The notes under the pieces were generated by a model, which did not search any database, was not told where the DNA came from, and worked only from the letters and a program-made list of their open reading frames with translations. The translations under genes were made by a program, and so were the position numbers. 64,000 nucleotides of DNA from Capnocytophaga sp. oral taxon 863 str. F0517. Its GTDB lineage: Bacteria > Bacteroidota > Bacteroidia > Flavobacteriales > Flavobacteriaceae. The stretch spans positions 49,440 to 113,439 of the forward strand of contig NZ_KE992083.1 in the NCBI RefSeq assembly GCF_000466425.1, read 5' to 3'. Below are positions 8,650-18,056 of this stretch, in pieces (within the stretch, counting starts at the first letter, position 1; each line of letters begins with the position of its first letter).

Positions 8650-10221
8650 ATGAAAATACTTACTAATGAGCAAATGCGCACAGCAGATGAGCAAACTATT
8701 CGAGAACAACAGATTACCTCTTGGGATCACATGGAAAGAGCGGCCAATAACCTTATGGCCTGGATCAAAAAAAATCTTCCTAATGACAACCCTTATCATA
8801 TCTATGCTGGAGTAGGCAACAACGGAGGCGATGGACTCGCCTTAGCTCGCCTACTGGCTCAGGCTGGTAAAAAAGTAAAAGTAACCCTTGTCCCCTTTAG
8901 CGAAGTTCACACAGAAGATTTTACCAAAAACTTAAACCTACTCAAAGAAGGTTTCCCTCAGGTGGAGATTTCCTCTGTTTCCCAGCCTGAAACCTCCGAA
9001 GACTACCTACAAGCTAATGAAAAAACCTTTGCTGCTGTGAAAGGAAAACCTGCCAAGGGCTTTGAGGATTTTGTAGCCAACAAATACAATGGCTCCCAGA
9101 CTATTACCATAGATGCGGTCTTCGGCGTAGGCCTCTCCCGCCGCGTGTCCCCTTGGGTACAGCGCGTTCTTGAGGAAATCAACCGACAGAAAGGCCTTAT
9201 CATCAGTATAGATGTTCCTTCGGGCATGTACTTAGGGGAGGACAGACATGAGAAGGATGTCTTTGTAACCCCTCATGTGGTACTGACCTTCTTCGCTCCC
9301 AAGCTCCCCTTCCTACTTCCCCAAACAGGACGATATATCCCCTACTGGGAAGTGCTCCCACTACCTCTCTCCTTCGACTATCTCAAGGAAACCAATACCG
9401 AATACGACTATACTACTGAGAAAGAAATCAAGCGGCTACTACGTACACGTCACCGCTTTACCAACAAAGGTACCTATGGCCATGCCCTTATCGTAGGGGG
9501 AAGCTATGGCAAAATAGGGGCGGCTATCCTCAGTGGAAAGGCCACCCTACGCAGTGGAGCTGGCTTGCTTACCTTACTCTTACCTAAGTGTGGCTACCAA
9601 ATCGCACAAACAGCCCTTCCCGAGGCTATGGTACTGACCGCCTCTCAGGAAGAGGAACTCGCTCCTACCGATGTTCCTTTCTCGCCCAGTGCCATCGGAA
9701 TAGGGATAGGCATGGGGACTTCTGCCTATGCGCAAGGTACCTTGGCTGCTTTGCTTAGGAATTTCCCTACCGTTCCCTTCGTTATTGATGCCGACGCGCT
9801 CAATCTTGTCGCCTCCAGTGAAGACCTCCTGCGTGCCTTGCCTAAGAATACCATTCTTACCCCTCACCCTAAGGAATTGGAACGCCTCATCGGCAAATGG
9901 TCGGACGACCTTGACCGCCAGGCAAAAGCCAAAGAGTTTGCCAAGAAACACAAGGTTATCTTAGTGCTCAAGGGTGCTTTCACCATGATTACTGACGGAG
10001 ATCACTTCTGGGTGAACTCCACCGGAAACCCTGCCCTTGCCACCGCTGGTAGTGGCGATGTACTTACTGGGGTCATCACTGGGCTTCTATCTCAGGGCTA
10101 TACCCCACTCAATGCTGCTATTGTGGGAGTTTATATCCATGGAAAAGCCGCCGATACCTACGTAAGAAATACCAAAAAGAACACGATGATTGCTAGCAAT
10201 ATCATTGATTTCCTTAGTTAG
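8650..10221 (+). CDS. nnr: Bifunctional NAD(P)H-hydrate epimerase/dehydratase
   Basis: 523 aa, the usual length of the fused enzyme. The N-terminal YjeF domain (1-225) carries NNGGDGLALARLL and TIDAVFGVGL and interconverts R- and S-NAD(P)HX. The C-terminal carbohydrate-kinase-like domain (about 250-523) carries HALIVGGSYGKIGAA, ATLRSGAGL, TPHPKELERL and the nucleotide-binding TAGSGDVLTG. It dehydrates S-NAD(P)HX back to NAD(P)H using ADP or ATP. The enzyme repairs damaged cofactors in the cytoplasm. Its stop codon is the first element of a TGACTAA-type repeat, followed by a terminator. Confidence 0.97.
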   Translation: MKILTNEQMRTADEQTIREQQITSWDHMERAANNLMAWIKKNLPNDNPYHIYAGVGNNGGDGLALARLLAQAGKKVKVTLVPFSEVHTEDFTKNLNLLKEGFPQVEISSVSQPETSEDYLQANEKTFAAVKGKPAKGFEDFVANKYNGSQTITIDAVFGVGLSRRVSPWVQRVLEEINRQKGLIISIDVPSGMYLGEDRHEKDVFVTPHVVLTFFAPKLPFLLPQTGRYIPYWEVLPLPLSFDYLKETNTEYDYTTEKEIKRLLRTRHRFTNKGTYGHALIVGGSYGKIGAAILSGKATLRSGAGLLTLLLPKCGYQIAQTALPEAMVLTASQEEELAPTDVPFSPSAIGIGIGMGTSAYAQGTLAALLRNFPTVPFVIDADALNLVASSEDLLRALPKNTILTPHPKELERLIGKWSDDLDRQAKAKEFAKKHKVILVLKGAFTMITDGDHFWVNSTGNPALATAGSGDVLTGVITGLLSQGYTPLNAAIVGVYIHGKAADTYVRNTKKNTMIASNIIDFLS

Positions 10222-10260
10222 TAACTAGTGACTAATGACCAGTGACTAGTGACTAATAAT
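10218..10260 (+). repeat. TGACTAA-type heptamer repeat array
   Basis: Imperfect tandem copies of TGACTAA/TGACTAG/TGACCAG directly after the nnr stop. It belongs to a dispersed family seen at five other gene ends in this window. The 7-nt period rotates the frame, so stops occur in all frames. Confidence 0.8.
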
Positions 10261-10264
10261 CTAT

Positions 10265-10295
10265 AACGCCGATAATCCTTTCTATTATCGGCGTT
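10265..10295 (+). terminator. Rho-independent terminator after nnr
   Basis: Perfect 12-bp stem AACGCCGATAAT / ATTATCGGCGTT with a 7-nt loop, followed by CCTCTTTT. Confidence 0.85.
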
Positions 10296-10371
10296 CCTCT
10301 TTTAAATACAGAGAAATATGAGTGAATTTGATGAATATTTTGAATGATTACATCAATCAAAAGTAACTTTT

Positions 10372-11004
10372 ATGCAACAGAAAATAAAGATATTAGAAGA
10401 CTTAAGGGATAAATTATACCTTTGGAAATCATATAATGAGGAGGATTTGGAGAAAATAACGTCTGCTTTTGAAAAATTCCCAAGGAAAGAGTTTTCTACA
10501 TTCTACATTCCCATACTAACAGACACTCTTTTGGCTGAACACTTAGTTGCCATAGGGAAAACATTCTCAACCAATACATGTATGCTAATTAATATTATAT
10601 CAAGTATAGGAAATATGGTTTGGCGATATAAGCTATATCCTTCTGACAAGGTTTTTAATTTCTTCAAGGAAGCTACCACTCTCAAAAAGGTAAATTACTA
10701 TGTATCATTAAACATTTCCTCTTTCCCTCAATATAACTCTTGGGAGGAAAGATGGGACTATTTGATTTCGATACCTAATATAAGTCCTAAAAAGAAATCA
10801 ATTGAAAATTTTCATACAGAAGTAAAAAAAATACTATCTACTAAAGAAAAAATTCCTTTCCAAGTAACAAAAGAGTTATTGACTATATTAAAAAACCATA
10901 TAAATACAACAAAAATGAGTGATTATCTTATAGAAAATTACTTAAACACAATTCACGAATTAGAACAAGAATTTAAATACTCTTATGATAGCGTAAGTTT
11001 GTAA
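10372..11004 (+). CDS. Hypothetical protein
   Basis: 210 aa, lysine-rich, AT-rich coding sequence compared with nnr. No signal peptide. Mostly helical, with segments such as EDLEKITSAFEKFPRKEF and VTKELLTILKNHI and a helical C-terminus (HELEQEFKYS). No family recognised. Together with the next gene it forms an AT-rich pair between nnr and the convergent transporter gene, compatible with small accessory genes of immunity or stand-alone type, but nothing in the sequence proves that role. Confidence 0.6.
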   Translation: MQQKIKILEDLRDKLYLWKSYNEEDLEKITSAFEKFPRKEFSTFYIPILTDTLLAEHLVAIGKTFSTNTCMLINIISSIGNMVWRYKLYPSDKVFNFFKEATTLKKVNYYVSLNISSFPQYNSWEERWDYLISIPNISPKKKSIENFHTEVKKILSTKEKIPFQVTKELLTILKNHINTTKMSDYLIENYLNTIHELEQEFKYSYDSVSL

Positions 11005-11126
11005 CTTATACTTCGTAATATACAGCAAATAGAAACAAAAATACTATAACATAAATAACACTATCCTCTAACGTCTATTCCATACTATACAATATAACTC
11101 TCATTAACAATCAAATACTTAATAAA

Positions 11127-11585
11127 ATGCTATATACCATAAGCACTTCCAACAATTACCCAAATAGAGCATACGGTGCTTTTCGGTCGGTAAAGGGTTC
11201 TATTACTGATTATTTGATGTTTGAAGATCCTGAACCTATACACTTGAACATTCGGATTGACTTTACTGACTTCGAAGCTATTGCTGCCAAATGGGATTGT
11301 ATATCCATTGATAAAGTCTATATCTATTTGCTAAACAAAAGAGCCATGGATTTCTTTGAAAAACAGTGTCCAGGGACATTTGAGTGGGTATCTGCAAAGA
11401 TATATTCCAATAATACCCTGATAGATACAGAGCACAAGTTACTACACATCACGAATCACTCTAAAGAAGGTGCCTTTTTCTATAATAAGGATAGCCTTCG
11501 TAGCATATGGGTAGAGGAAGCTTTTGTGAAGAAGTATAAAAAAGAAAAACTCAAAGGATGGACTTTTTATTCGGAAGAATGTTAA
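11127..11585 (+). CDS. Hypothetical protein, possibly immunity-like
   Basis: 152 aa, no signal peptide. It starts MLYTISTSNNYPNRAYGAF and has an alternating beta/alpha pattern with conserved-looking aromatics (EWVSAKIYSN; SLRSIWVEEAFVKKY). The general look recalls small immunity proteins that copy the layout of their toxin partner, but I cannot name the family and no toxin gene is present. It ends 8 bp before the end of the convergent EamA gene; no terminator is seen between them. Confidence 0.6.
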   Translation: MLYTISTSNNYPNRAYGAFRSVKGSITDYLMFEDPEPIHLNIRIDFTDFEAIAAKWDCISIDKVYIYLLNKRAMDFFEKQCPGTFEWVSAKIYSNNTLIDTEHKLLHITNHSKEGAFFYNKDSLRSIWVEEAFVKKYKKEKLKGWTFYSEEC

Positions 11586-11593
11586 TGTCTTAT

Positions 11594-12463
11594 TCAATGC
11601 TTTCTAAAGACAATATCTATCAGTACCCCTGCGATGATAACCACACCGCCTATCACCAAGGAGGAGGTAAGTGCTTCCCCAAAGAGTCCTACACTGATAA
11701 GCACCGCCACAATAGGCTCAAAAGCGCCCATAATCGCCGTAGGAGTAGAACCAATATAGCGTACCGCATACACTAAGGTAACTAAAGAAAGGGAGGTAGT
11801 AACAAGGGCAAATAAAGTAATGTCTCCTGCTAAGGATAAGGAAGGAATCGCAATACTTCTTCCTAAGATAAGCGCTTTGACTAAGAAATACAACGAGGAA
11901 AACAACATGGAATAGAAAGAGACCTTCACTCCAGAGGCTTCTATACGTACTTTATTGACAATCAAAATGTAAAGAGCATATACTAAAGCTCCAAGCAAAG
12001 AGATACCCAACCCTATATAATTGATAACAGCCCCCTCCTTGATACTCAGCACCCCTACCCCGAGCACCACTAAGAGTAGAGAGAACGCTGTTGGTAAGGT
12101 AACCCTCTCCTTATAAAAGAGTACCAATACCAAGGCCACAATAATCGGATAACAAAAAAAGATCGTAGAGGCTATCCCTGGGCTGAGGTAGTCATAGGCT
12201 AAGAATAGGAACTCTGCAGAAAGCGCATAGAGCAATCCCAAGACACTCATAATCAGCCCTTCACGAAAGCTGATGCGAAGCCTTTCCTTCTGATAGAAAA
12301 GGAAAATAAGGATAGATCCGCTGGCGATAAGGAAACGGTAAAAAAGAGTGGCATCTACCGAGAATGCTTCCGCTTTCTTGATAGGAATCATAAAAAGCGG
12401 AATCAGTCCATAGGTAAATGCCGAGATAAAGGCACATAAGTAGCCTTTGACAATATCTTTCAT
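11594..12463 (-). CDS. EamA/DMT-superfamily transporter
   Basis: 289 aa, about ten hydrophobic spans arranged as two EamA repeats. It begins MKDIVKGYLCAFISAFTYGLIP with no cleavable signal and has the end-of-repeat motif GAFEPIVAVLISVGLFGE in the second half. DMT proteins export metabolites or drugs across the inner membrane. It follows rfbB by 18 bp in the same direction and may be the last gene of the rhamnose operon. There is no obvious functional link to dTDP-rhamnose synthesis. Confidence 0.88.
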   Translation of the reverse strand: MKDIVKGYLCAFISAFTYGLIPLFMIPIKKAEAFSVDATLFYRFLIASGSILIFLFYQKERLRISFREGLIMSVLGLLYALSAEFLFLAYDYLSPGIASTIFFCYPIIVALVLVLFYKERVTLPTAFSLLLVVLGVGVLSIKEGAVINYIGLGISLLGALVYALYILIVNKVRIEASGVKVSFYSMLFSSLYFLVKALILGRSIAIPSLSLAGDITLFALVTTSLSLVTLVYAVRYIGSTPTAIMGAFEPIVAVLISVGLFGEALTSSLVIGGVVIIAGVLIDIVFRKH

Positions 12464-12481
12464 AATAAAAAGCCTTTGAGG

Positions 12482-13504
12482 CTATAGCAAATCCTTAAAA
12501 TAAGAGAGATACCAATCAATGGTTTTGACAATCCCTGTTTCAAAGTTTTCTTGTGCACGCCAGCCCAATTCGGTTTCGAGTTTGGTAGCATCAATAGCAT
12601 AGCGACGATCGTGCCCTGCTCGGTCTTTGACAAAGGTAATCAAGTCTTTGTAGGACTTACCCCCTGCCAAAGGTTGTTTTTGGTCTAACAATTCACAGAT
12701 ATGTCCTGCAATAAAGAGGTTATCACGCTCATTGCGCCCACCTATATTATAGGTCTCCCCTGCTCTTCCCTTATGATATACGAGATCTATCCCTATACAG
12801 TGGTCTAATACATAAAGCCAGTCGCGTACATTCTTACCATCGCCATAGATAGGAATCGCTTCTCCCTGTAGCGCCTTGCGGATAATGGTTGGAATTAGTT
12901 TTTCCTTGTGCTGCTTAGGTCCGTAGTTATTGGAGCAGTTGGAAGTGGTTACATTCATTCCATAGGTATGGAAGTAAGCCCTTACAATCATGTCCGAAGA
13001 AGCTTTGGAAGCACTATAAGGCGAGTTAGGCGCATAAGGGGTTGTCTCAGTAAAGAGACCTGTCTCCCCTAAGGTACCATATACCTCATCGGTAGAAATA
13101 TGATGGAAGCGCGCCTCCTTATAAGCCTCTTTCACTACAAAAGGAGCCTCCATCCAGTGATGCCGTGCTACATCCAAGAGGGTAAAAGTCCCATGTATGT
13201 TGGTGGTGATAAAGGCATCGGGGTTAGCGATAGAGTTATCCACATGAGATTCGGCAGCAAAGTGAATCACTCCTTGGAAGTTATATTTTCCAAAGAGTGA
13301 CTCTATAAGCTTACGATCACAGATATCACCTTCTATAAAGGTATAGTTAGAGGCATGCTCCACCTCGGTAAGGTTGGTCAAGTCCCCCGCATAGGTAAGT
13401 TTATCCAAATTCACCAAGTGATAATCGGGATATTTCTGTGCAAAATATACCACAAAGTTAGCCCCGATAAAGCCCGCTCCGCCTGTGATTAAAATATGCT
13501 TCAT
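12482..13504 (-). CDS. rfbB: dTDP-glucose 4,6-dehydratase
   Basis: 340 aa extended SDR enzyme. Gly-rich NAD loop GGAGFIGANF at 7-16; substrate motif HISTDEVYG; active site YSASKASSD (Tyr and Lys of YxxxK). It makes dTDP-4-keto-6-deoxyglucose, the second step of dTDP-L-rhamnose synthesis. It lies one base after rfbD in an operon rfbA-rfbC-rfbD-rfbB. All four enzymes are present and look intact. Confidence 0.97.
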   Translation of the reverse strand: MKHILITGGAGFIGANFVVYFAQKYPDYHLVNLDKLTYAGDLTNLTEVEHASNYTFIEGDICDRKLIESLFGKYNFQGVIHFAAESHVDNSIANPDAFITTNIHGTFTLLDVARHHWMEAPFVVKEAYKEARFHHISTDEVYGTLGETGLFTETTPYAPNSPYSASKASSDMIVRAYFHTYGMNVTTSNCSNNYGPKQHKEKLIPTIIRKALQGEAIPIYGDGKNVRDWLYVLDHCIGIDLVYHKGRAGETYNIGGRNERDNLFIAGHICELLDQKQPLAGGKSYKDLITFVKDRAGHDRRYAIDATKLETELGWRAQENFETGIVKTIDWYLSYFKDLL

Positions 13505-13505
13505 C

Positions 13506-14375
13506 TTATATAAGTGAGGTGTTTTGAGACATCAAGGATACTAAGGAATCTCTCCAGTAAGGAATAGGAAAATTGAAATCTGTCTTGATCTTGTTCTTGT
13601 CCAATACCGAATAGGCTGGGCGTGCCGCAGGAGTGGGGAAATCCTCTGTCCTACAAGGGATCACCTTACAATCACTACCGGCGAGCTTAAGTATCTCTAC
13701 CGCAAAATCGTACCAAGAGCATACCCCTTCGTTGGAGAAGTGATAGACATCTTGTCTCCCTCTATAGAGCTTATTCTCAATAACAAAGATAATAAAGCGA
13801 GCCAAGTCTTTGGCATACGTAGGTGTACTTACTTGGTCAAATACTACCTTAAGTTCCTTACGTTCTTTACTAATACGTAGAATATTTTTTACAAAATTGT
13901 TTCCAAAAGCAGAATAAAGCCAAGAGGTTCTTAGAATCAAGAAATCAATATCAGAGTGTTGTAAGGCACTCTCTCCCAACAACTTTGTTTGTCCATAAGC
14001 CCCCAGTGGCGAAGTCGCATCGGTTTCTGTATAAGGCGTATTTTTGTTCCCTGCAAATACATAATCGGTAGAGAGGTGAATGCATGCACTTTTATGATCT
14101 GTACATGCTTGGGCAATATTTTTCACCGCAAGGTGATTGACCAAATTGGCATTTTCCTTATCTATTTCAGAACCATTGACATTGGTATAGGCGGCACAAT
14201 TGATGACCAATTCTATCTTATGCTTCTTAAAAAAAGCCTCTACCTTATCCGCATTGGTTACGTCCAATTCATTTCTTGTGGTAAAAATATAGTTATTGGT
14301 GACGGACTTAGGCAATTCTTGATGAATTTCCATAGCGAGCTGTCCGCTAGCTCCAGTGATGAGTATATTTTTCAT
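13506..14375 (-). CDS. rfbD: dTDP-4-dehydrorhamnose reductase
   Basis: 289 aa SDR. GASGQLAMEI at the N-terminus binds NADPH; STDYVFAG and YGQTKLLGE supply the catalytic Thr/Tyr/Lys set. It reduces dTDP-4-keto-L-rhamnose to dTDP-L-rhamnose, the last step of the pathway. It sits between rfbC (12 bp upstream) and rfbB (1 bp downstream). Confidence 0.96.
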   Translation of the reverse strand: MKNILITGASGQLAMEIHQELPKSVTNNYIFTTRNELDVTNADKVEAFFKKHKIELVINCAAYTNVNGSEIDKENANLVNHLAVKNIAQACTDHKSACIHLSTDYVFAGNKNTPYTETDATSPLGAYGQTKLLGESALQHSDIDFLILRTSWLYSAFGNNFVKNILRISKERKELKVVFDQVSTPTYAKDLARFIIFVIENKLYRGRQDVYHFSNEGVCSWYDFAVEILKLAGSDCKVIPCRTEDFPTPAARPAYSVLDKNKIKTDFNFPIPYWRDSLVSLMSQNTSLI

Positions 14376-14387
14376 ATAATGGATGTT

Positions 14388-14954
14388 TTAATATAATTTT
14401 TCTTGGTAATCGAATAGCCAAGCCTCCTTTAGCAGTGGACTTTGCTTATCTTTTGCTGAAAGGAGTACTTCTTTTTCTGAAATTCTCCAATCTATCCCTA
14501 TAGCAGGATCATTCCAAAGCACACTTCCTTCGTATGCAGGAGCGTAATAATTATCACATTTGTATTGGAAAACCGCCTCTGGACTTAATACTATAAAACC
14601 ATGAGCAAAGCCTCGAGGGATAAAAAACTGTCGCTTATTCTCTCCAGTAAGCTCTACCCCGACATATTGCCCAAAGGTAGGAGAACCGCTACGGATATCT
14701 ACCGCTACGTCCCATACGATACCACTAACTACCCTTACAAGCTTTGATTGAGCATGGGGTGGTTTTTGAAAATGTAGCCCTCTGAGTACTCCATAGGTAG
14801 ATTTGGATTCATTATCCTGTACAAAGGTAGTATTGCACACCTTTTCTATAAATCTTTGCTGGGAGAAAGATTCAAAGAAATAGCCCCTATCATCGACAAA
14901 AACTTTAGGCTCTATGATGACAACGCCTTCTAAAGCGGTTTGTATAATGTTCAT
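14388..14954 (-). CDS. rfbC: dTDP-4-dehydrorhamnose 3,5-epimerase
   Basis: 188 aa cupin-type enzyme of normal length. GVLRGLHFQKPPHAQSKLV holds the catalytic His; FFIPRGFAHGFIVL and YKCDNYYAP are standard family blocks. It epimerises C3 and C5 of the keto sugar. Second gene of the rfb operon, 7 bp after rfbA. Confidence 0.97.
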   Translation of the reverse strand: MNIIQTALEGVVIIEPKVFVDDRGYFFESFSQQRFIEKVCNTTFVQDNESKSTYGVLRGLHFQKPPHAQSKLVRVVSGIVWDVAVDIRSGSPTFGQYVGVELTGENKRQFFIPRGFAHGFIVLSPEAVFQYKCDNYYAPAYEGSVLWNDPAIGIDWRISEKEVLLSAKDKQSPLLKEAWLFDYQEKLY

Positions 14955-14961
14955 TTAGTTG

Positions 14962-15840
14962 TTATTTATGATTTACTAAATCCAATAGGTATTGGCCATA
15001 TCCATTTTTAGCGAGTTCTTGTGCCAATTCTTGTAATTTTTGCTTGCTAATCCATCCTTTTCGATAAGCAATTTCTTCCAAACAAGAAATTTTCAAACCT
15101 TGTCGTTTCTCTAAAGTTTCTACAAAGTTGGTGGCCTCAGTCAGGGAATCGTGAGTACCAGTATCCAGCCAAGCAAATCCTCTCCCTAAAAGTTGCACTT
15201 TGAGTTCTTGAGCTTGTAGAAAGACCTGATTTACTGAAGTTATCTCCAACTCTCCTCGTTCAGAAGGCTTTATGCGCTTGGCTATCTCTACCACTTTGTT
15301 AGGATAGAAATACAAGCCTACAATGGCATAATTGGACTTAGGCTCCTTAGGTTTTTCTTCTATAGAAAGTACATTACCTTCAGTATCGAACTCGGCTACC
15401 CCATAACGCTCAGGGTCTTTTACATAATAACCAAAGACAGTTGCCTTCTGCTCCCTTTGTACATTGGCTACAGCCTGAGAGAGCATTTGGGAAAAAGACT
15501 GCCCATAGAAAATATTATCTCCCAAGATCAGGCACACATCGTCCCCAGCGATAAATTCTTCTCCGATGATAAAGGCCTGCGCCAAGCCATCAGGTGAAGG
15601 CTGTACGGCATAAGAAAGGTCAAGCCCCCATTGACTTCCGTCTCCAAGCAAACGGTGGAAAGCCGCTGCATCCTCTGGAGTGGTAATAATGAATATATCC
15701 CTTATCCCTGAGAGCATCAGTACAGATAACGGATAGTAAATCATAGGCTTATCATAGATAGGGAGCAACTGTTTGGAGACCCCTTTGGTGATGGGGTAAA
15801 GCCTTGTGCCAGAGCCTCCCGCTAAAATAATTCCCTTCAT
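14962..15840 (-). CDS. rfbA: Glucose-1-phosphate thymidylyltransferase
   Basis: 292 aa from ATG 15840 ([18 protein letters not shown]); an upstream in-frame ATG at 15867 would overlap the promoter and is rejected. The nucleotide motif GGSGTRLYP and [17 protein letters not shown] are diagnostic; [10 protein letters not shown] and VEKP-type blocks follow. It makes dTDP-glucose from dTTP and glucose-1-phosphate, opening the rhamnose pathway for surface polysaccharide. The -7 box ends 13 bp before the ATG, so the leader is very short. Confidence 0.97.
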   Translation of the reverse strand: MKGIILAGGSGTRLYPITKGVSKQLLPIYDKPMIYYPLSVLMLSGIRDIFIITTPEDAAAFHRLLGDGSQWGLDLSYAVQPSPDGLAQAFIIGEEFIAGDDVCLILGDNIFYGQSFSQMLSQAVANVQREQKATVFGYYVKDPERYGVAEFDTEGNVLSIEEKPKEPKSNYAIVGLYFYPNKVVEIAKRIKPSERGELEITSVNQVFLQAQELKVQLLGRGFAWLDTGTHDSLTEATNFVETLEKRQGLKISCLEEIAYRKGWISKQKLQELAQELAKNGYGQYLLDLVNHK

Positions 15841-15853
15841 ACCGAATTTTTCG

Positions 15854-15861
15854 CAAATGTA
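15854..15861 (-). promoter_or_regulatory. -7 box of the rfb operon
   Basis: TACATTTG on the minus strand, 13 bp before the rfbA ATG. It argues for the 15840 start and a leader of only about 8 nt. Confidence 0.55.
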
Positions 15862-15960
15862 AAACAAAAAAATGAATTAGCAGCTCGATTTAGGTTTTAT
15901 TTATGAATAAAATTAAGATTCTTTAATAAGTAGTTAGCCATCTTTTTTCGAGACAAAAAG

Positions 15961-15994
15961 TAATAGGGGGCGAATTGCCATTCGCCCCCTATTA
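15961..15994. terminator. Strong terminator hairpin after the metal-uptake operon
   Basis: Perfect 15-bp stem (TAATAGGGGGCGAAT and its complement) with loop TGCC, flanked by CTTTTT on the minus side and CTTTTG on the plus side. It insulates the 16010 operon from the rfb operon downstream. Confidence 0.85.
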
Positions 15995-16009
15995 CTTTTG
16001 TTCTCTATC

Positions 16010-16933
16010 CTACATCCAATAAGTAGCAGAATCATGTTTATCTCGTGCTTCATCTATAAGCGCTTTTACTCTTTCAGGAGTAATGCCATAGTAGTCAGCT
16101 ATCTCTTTGTAATAGCGAGCAGTGTCTTCTTCCCCTCCAGAGGAGATAGAAGTAATCACTTGTACTGGTATCTTCTGAGAGAAATCGGTAGTACTACGTG
16201 CTTTCAACTCATCACCAGGAGCATTAAAAGCATAAAATTCTCCTTGTTGATTATTCTTATTTTTAGTTCCTCTTAATACATGGAAAAGACTTACTCTTAT
16301 ATCATATTTTGCATAGGCTTTTCCAGGAGCAAAATAGCCTTTCAATCCTAAAGGATTGTCAGTAAGTACAGAACGTTTGGTACTATTTTTTTCATCAATT
16401 AAGTCTCCGATAGGTACTTGTTCTGGATCTGTATCACGATAGGTGTAAGTAAATAAAGAAGCTGTATCAGTACTTTCTTGTTGGGTTTTGGTATCAGTAT
16501 AGCTCTTTACTTCAAAGAAGTGCTGGTGAATAGGGAGCATCTGTGCACTAGTAAATTCATGGTTCATACGATCGCCCTTGCTATTGTAATAGATAATTTC
16601 CATGGCATAGTGAGCCCCCTCTATCATTACTACAGGAGAGTCCTTAGTTAGTATCTTCCCATCCATATCCTTACGCACCCAGTTTTTGGTAGCTTGATCT
16701 AGTTCAAACTTGAACTTCTGTACAGGTGCAATGATACTTTCAGGGTCTCCATGGAAGCGTACCCCATGAAGGTGCCCTCTTCGGATAACAAATTCTACTT
16801 TGGTAGGATCTTCATGTCCTTTGTCCTCTTTTTCATTGTTAGGCTTCTGTGGATCTTTACTACATGAAGTAATTGCTACCCCTAAAAGAGCAGCTGTTAG
16901 TACTGTTCTTAATGTGCTTAATAAGTGTCTCAT
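16010..16933 (-). CDS. His-containing lipoprotein of the metal-uptake operon
   Basis: 307 aa with lipobox ITSC (Cys24). Two His clusters are seen: RRGHLHGVRFHGD near residue 60 and MLPIHQHFFEV near 140, plausible metal ligands. The C-terminus ends HDSATYWM. It is the last gene of an operon with a DUF4625-like lipoprotein 12 bp upstream and a ZnuD-like TonB receptor before that. I infer a surface or periplasmic metal-binding role for capture or handover to the receptor. I do not know a named family for it. Confidence 0.75.
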   Translation of the reverse strand: MRHLLSTLRTVLTAALLGVAITSCSKDPQKPNNEKEDKGHEDPTKVEFVIRRGHLHGVRFHGDPESIIAPVQKFKFELDQATKNWVRKDMDGKILTKDSPVVMIEGAHYAMEIIYYNSKGDRMNHEFTSAQMLPIHQHFFEVKSYTDTKTQQESTDTASLFTYTYRDTDPEQVPIGDLIDEKNSTKRSVLTDNPLGLKGYFAPGKAYAKYDIRVSLFHVLRGTKNKNNQQGEFYAFNAPGDELKARSTTDFSQKIPVQVITSISSGGEEDTARYYKEIADYYGITPERVKALIDEARDKHDSATYWM

Positions 16934-16945
16934 CTTGTTGTTTTT

Positions 16946-18025
16946 TTAATTTTGTTTTAGGTTGTTTGTATAATCAACAGGTCGGTTGAACTCAAAGGAA
17001 AGTTCGTAAGTATTACTCTCGCGCTTGTATTTTAGCTTCACAATAGGCGTATTCTTTGCTTTAGAGCTTTCCACAGCAGGCTTATTAGGATTTGCATTCC
17101 AAAGGATCTCTGCGTCTGTTTCTTTTAGCTCCTTGTTAGAAAAAGTAGCGTAGAACTCTTCCTTCGTAAAGTTTTTCACGGAATACCCCTTATCATCATT
17201 TTCTCGGATATATTGATAAGGTTTGCCACAGAAGAAAGAGATATACTGCTCAAAATACTCAAAAATCTCTTTAGGTTGGTCATTCTTAGCTTCTTCCCCT
17301 GTAGCATCTAAGGGAGTGATGGTAATACTATCCACTCCATCATAGCTTTGATAAGGGCGAATATCTAAATCAAATACATACGCAAAGCTAACCGCTACTT
17401 TATATTTTGCAAAAGGTGCTTCTTGGCGAGTGGCCTCATACACCAAGGGTTCAAAAGAATTGGACTGTTCATAAGCAACATTCCCATTGCTAAATTTGGC
17501 TATAAAATCGTCCTTCTTTAGAGCAATACTTTTGTTTAACACTCCTAATTGTAAAGTTGCAAGTGAAAGAGTCTCATTCTCAGTAAAATCTCTTTTCTTC
17601 TCTACTTTCAAGACCTCCTTGACAGAGGTTATTTGACCATTTTGGTCGGTAACAGAGAATAAGAAATCATAATTTCCCTCTTTGGCATCGGCAGGAATAT
17701 CCACATGCTTGTGTATTTTTCCTCCTTTTTTCCCTACAAATTCAGTAGAAATCTCCTCTATCTTGAAAGAAGACTCCCCATTGGCATAAGTAATCTGTAG
17801 TTTGGTCTCCTTAATCATTCCTTCAGCTGAGAAAAGAGCTTCTATATGTACATCATCACCTATATAACCTATTTTAGAGTTTTCATGTCCTAACTCCAAT
17901 GATTCTATTTTAGGAGCAGGAGTAGTGATTCCATTTTTTCCCTCTTCTTTAGAACAAGAAAAGAGTAAAGCAGCAGAAAGCGCTATGAAAGATAACTTTC
18001 TAAGTATGTTCGTTATTTTTTTCAT
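16946..18025 (-). CDS. DUF4625-containing lipoprotein
   Basis: 359 aa, lipobox LFSC (Cys24). Residues about 38-148 match the DUF4625 pattern: PKIESLELGHENSKIGYIGD, KIHKHVDIPADAKEGNYDF and FSVTDQNGQ, an Ig-like beta sandwich. The C-terminal half (150-359) is unrelated and unrecognised. DUF4625 lipoproteins often neighbour metal-linked TonB receptors in Bacteroidetes, which agrees with its place 31 bp after such a receptor. Confidence 0.8.
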   Translation of the reverse strand: MKKITNILRKLSFIALSAALLFSCSKEEGKNGITTPAPKIESLELGHENSKIGYIGDDVHIEALFSAEGMIKETKLQITYANGESSFKIEEISTEFVGKKGGKIHKHVDIPADAKEGNYDFLFSVTDQNGQITSVKEVLKVEKKRDFTENETLSLATLQLGVLNKSIALKKDDFIAKFSNGNVAYEQSNSFEPLVYEATRQEAPFAKYKVAVSFAYVFDLDIRPYQSYDGVDSITITPLDATGEEAKNDQPKEIFEYFEQYISFFCGKPYQYIRENDDKGYSVKNFTKEEFYATFSNKELKETDAEILWNANPNKPAVESSKAKNTPIVKLKYKRESNTYELSFEFNRPVDYTNNLKQN

Positions 18026-18056
18026 TTTTTTCTAATTTTAGTGTTCAACAATTTTT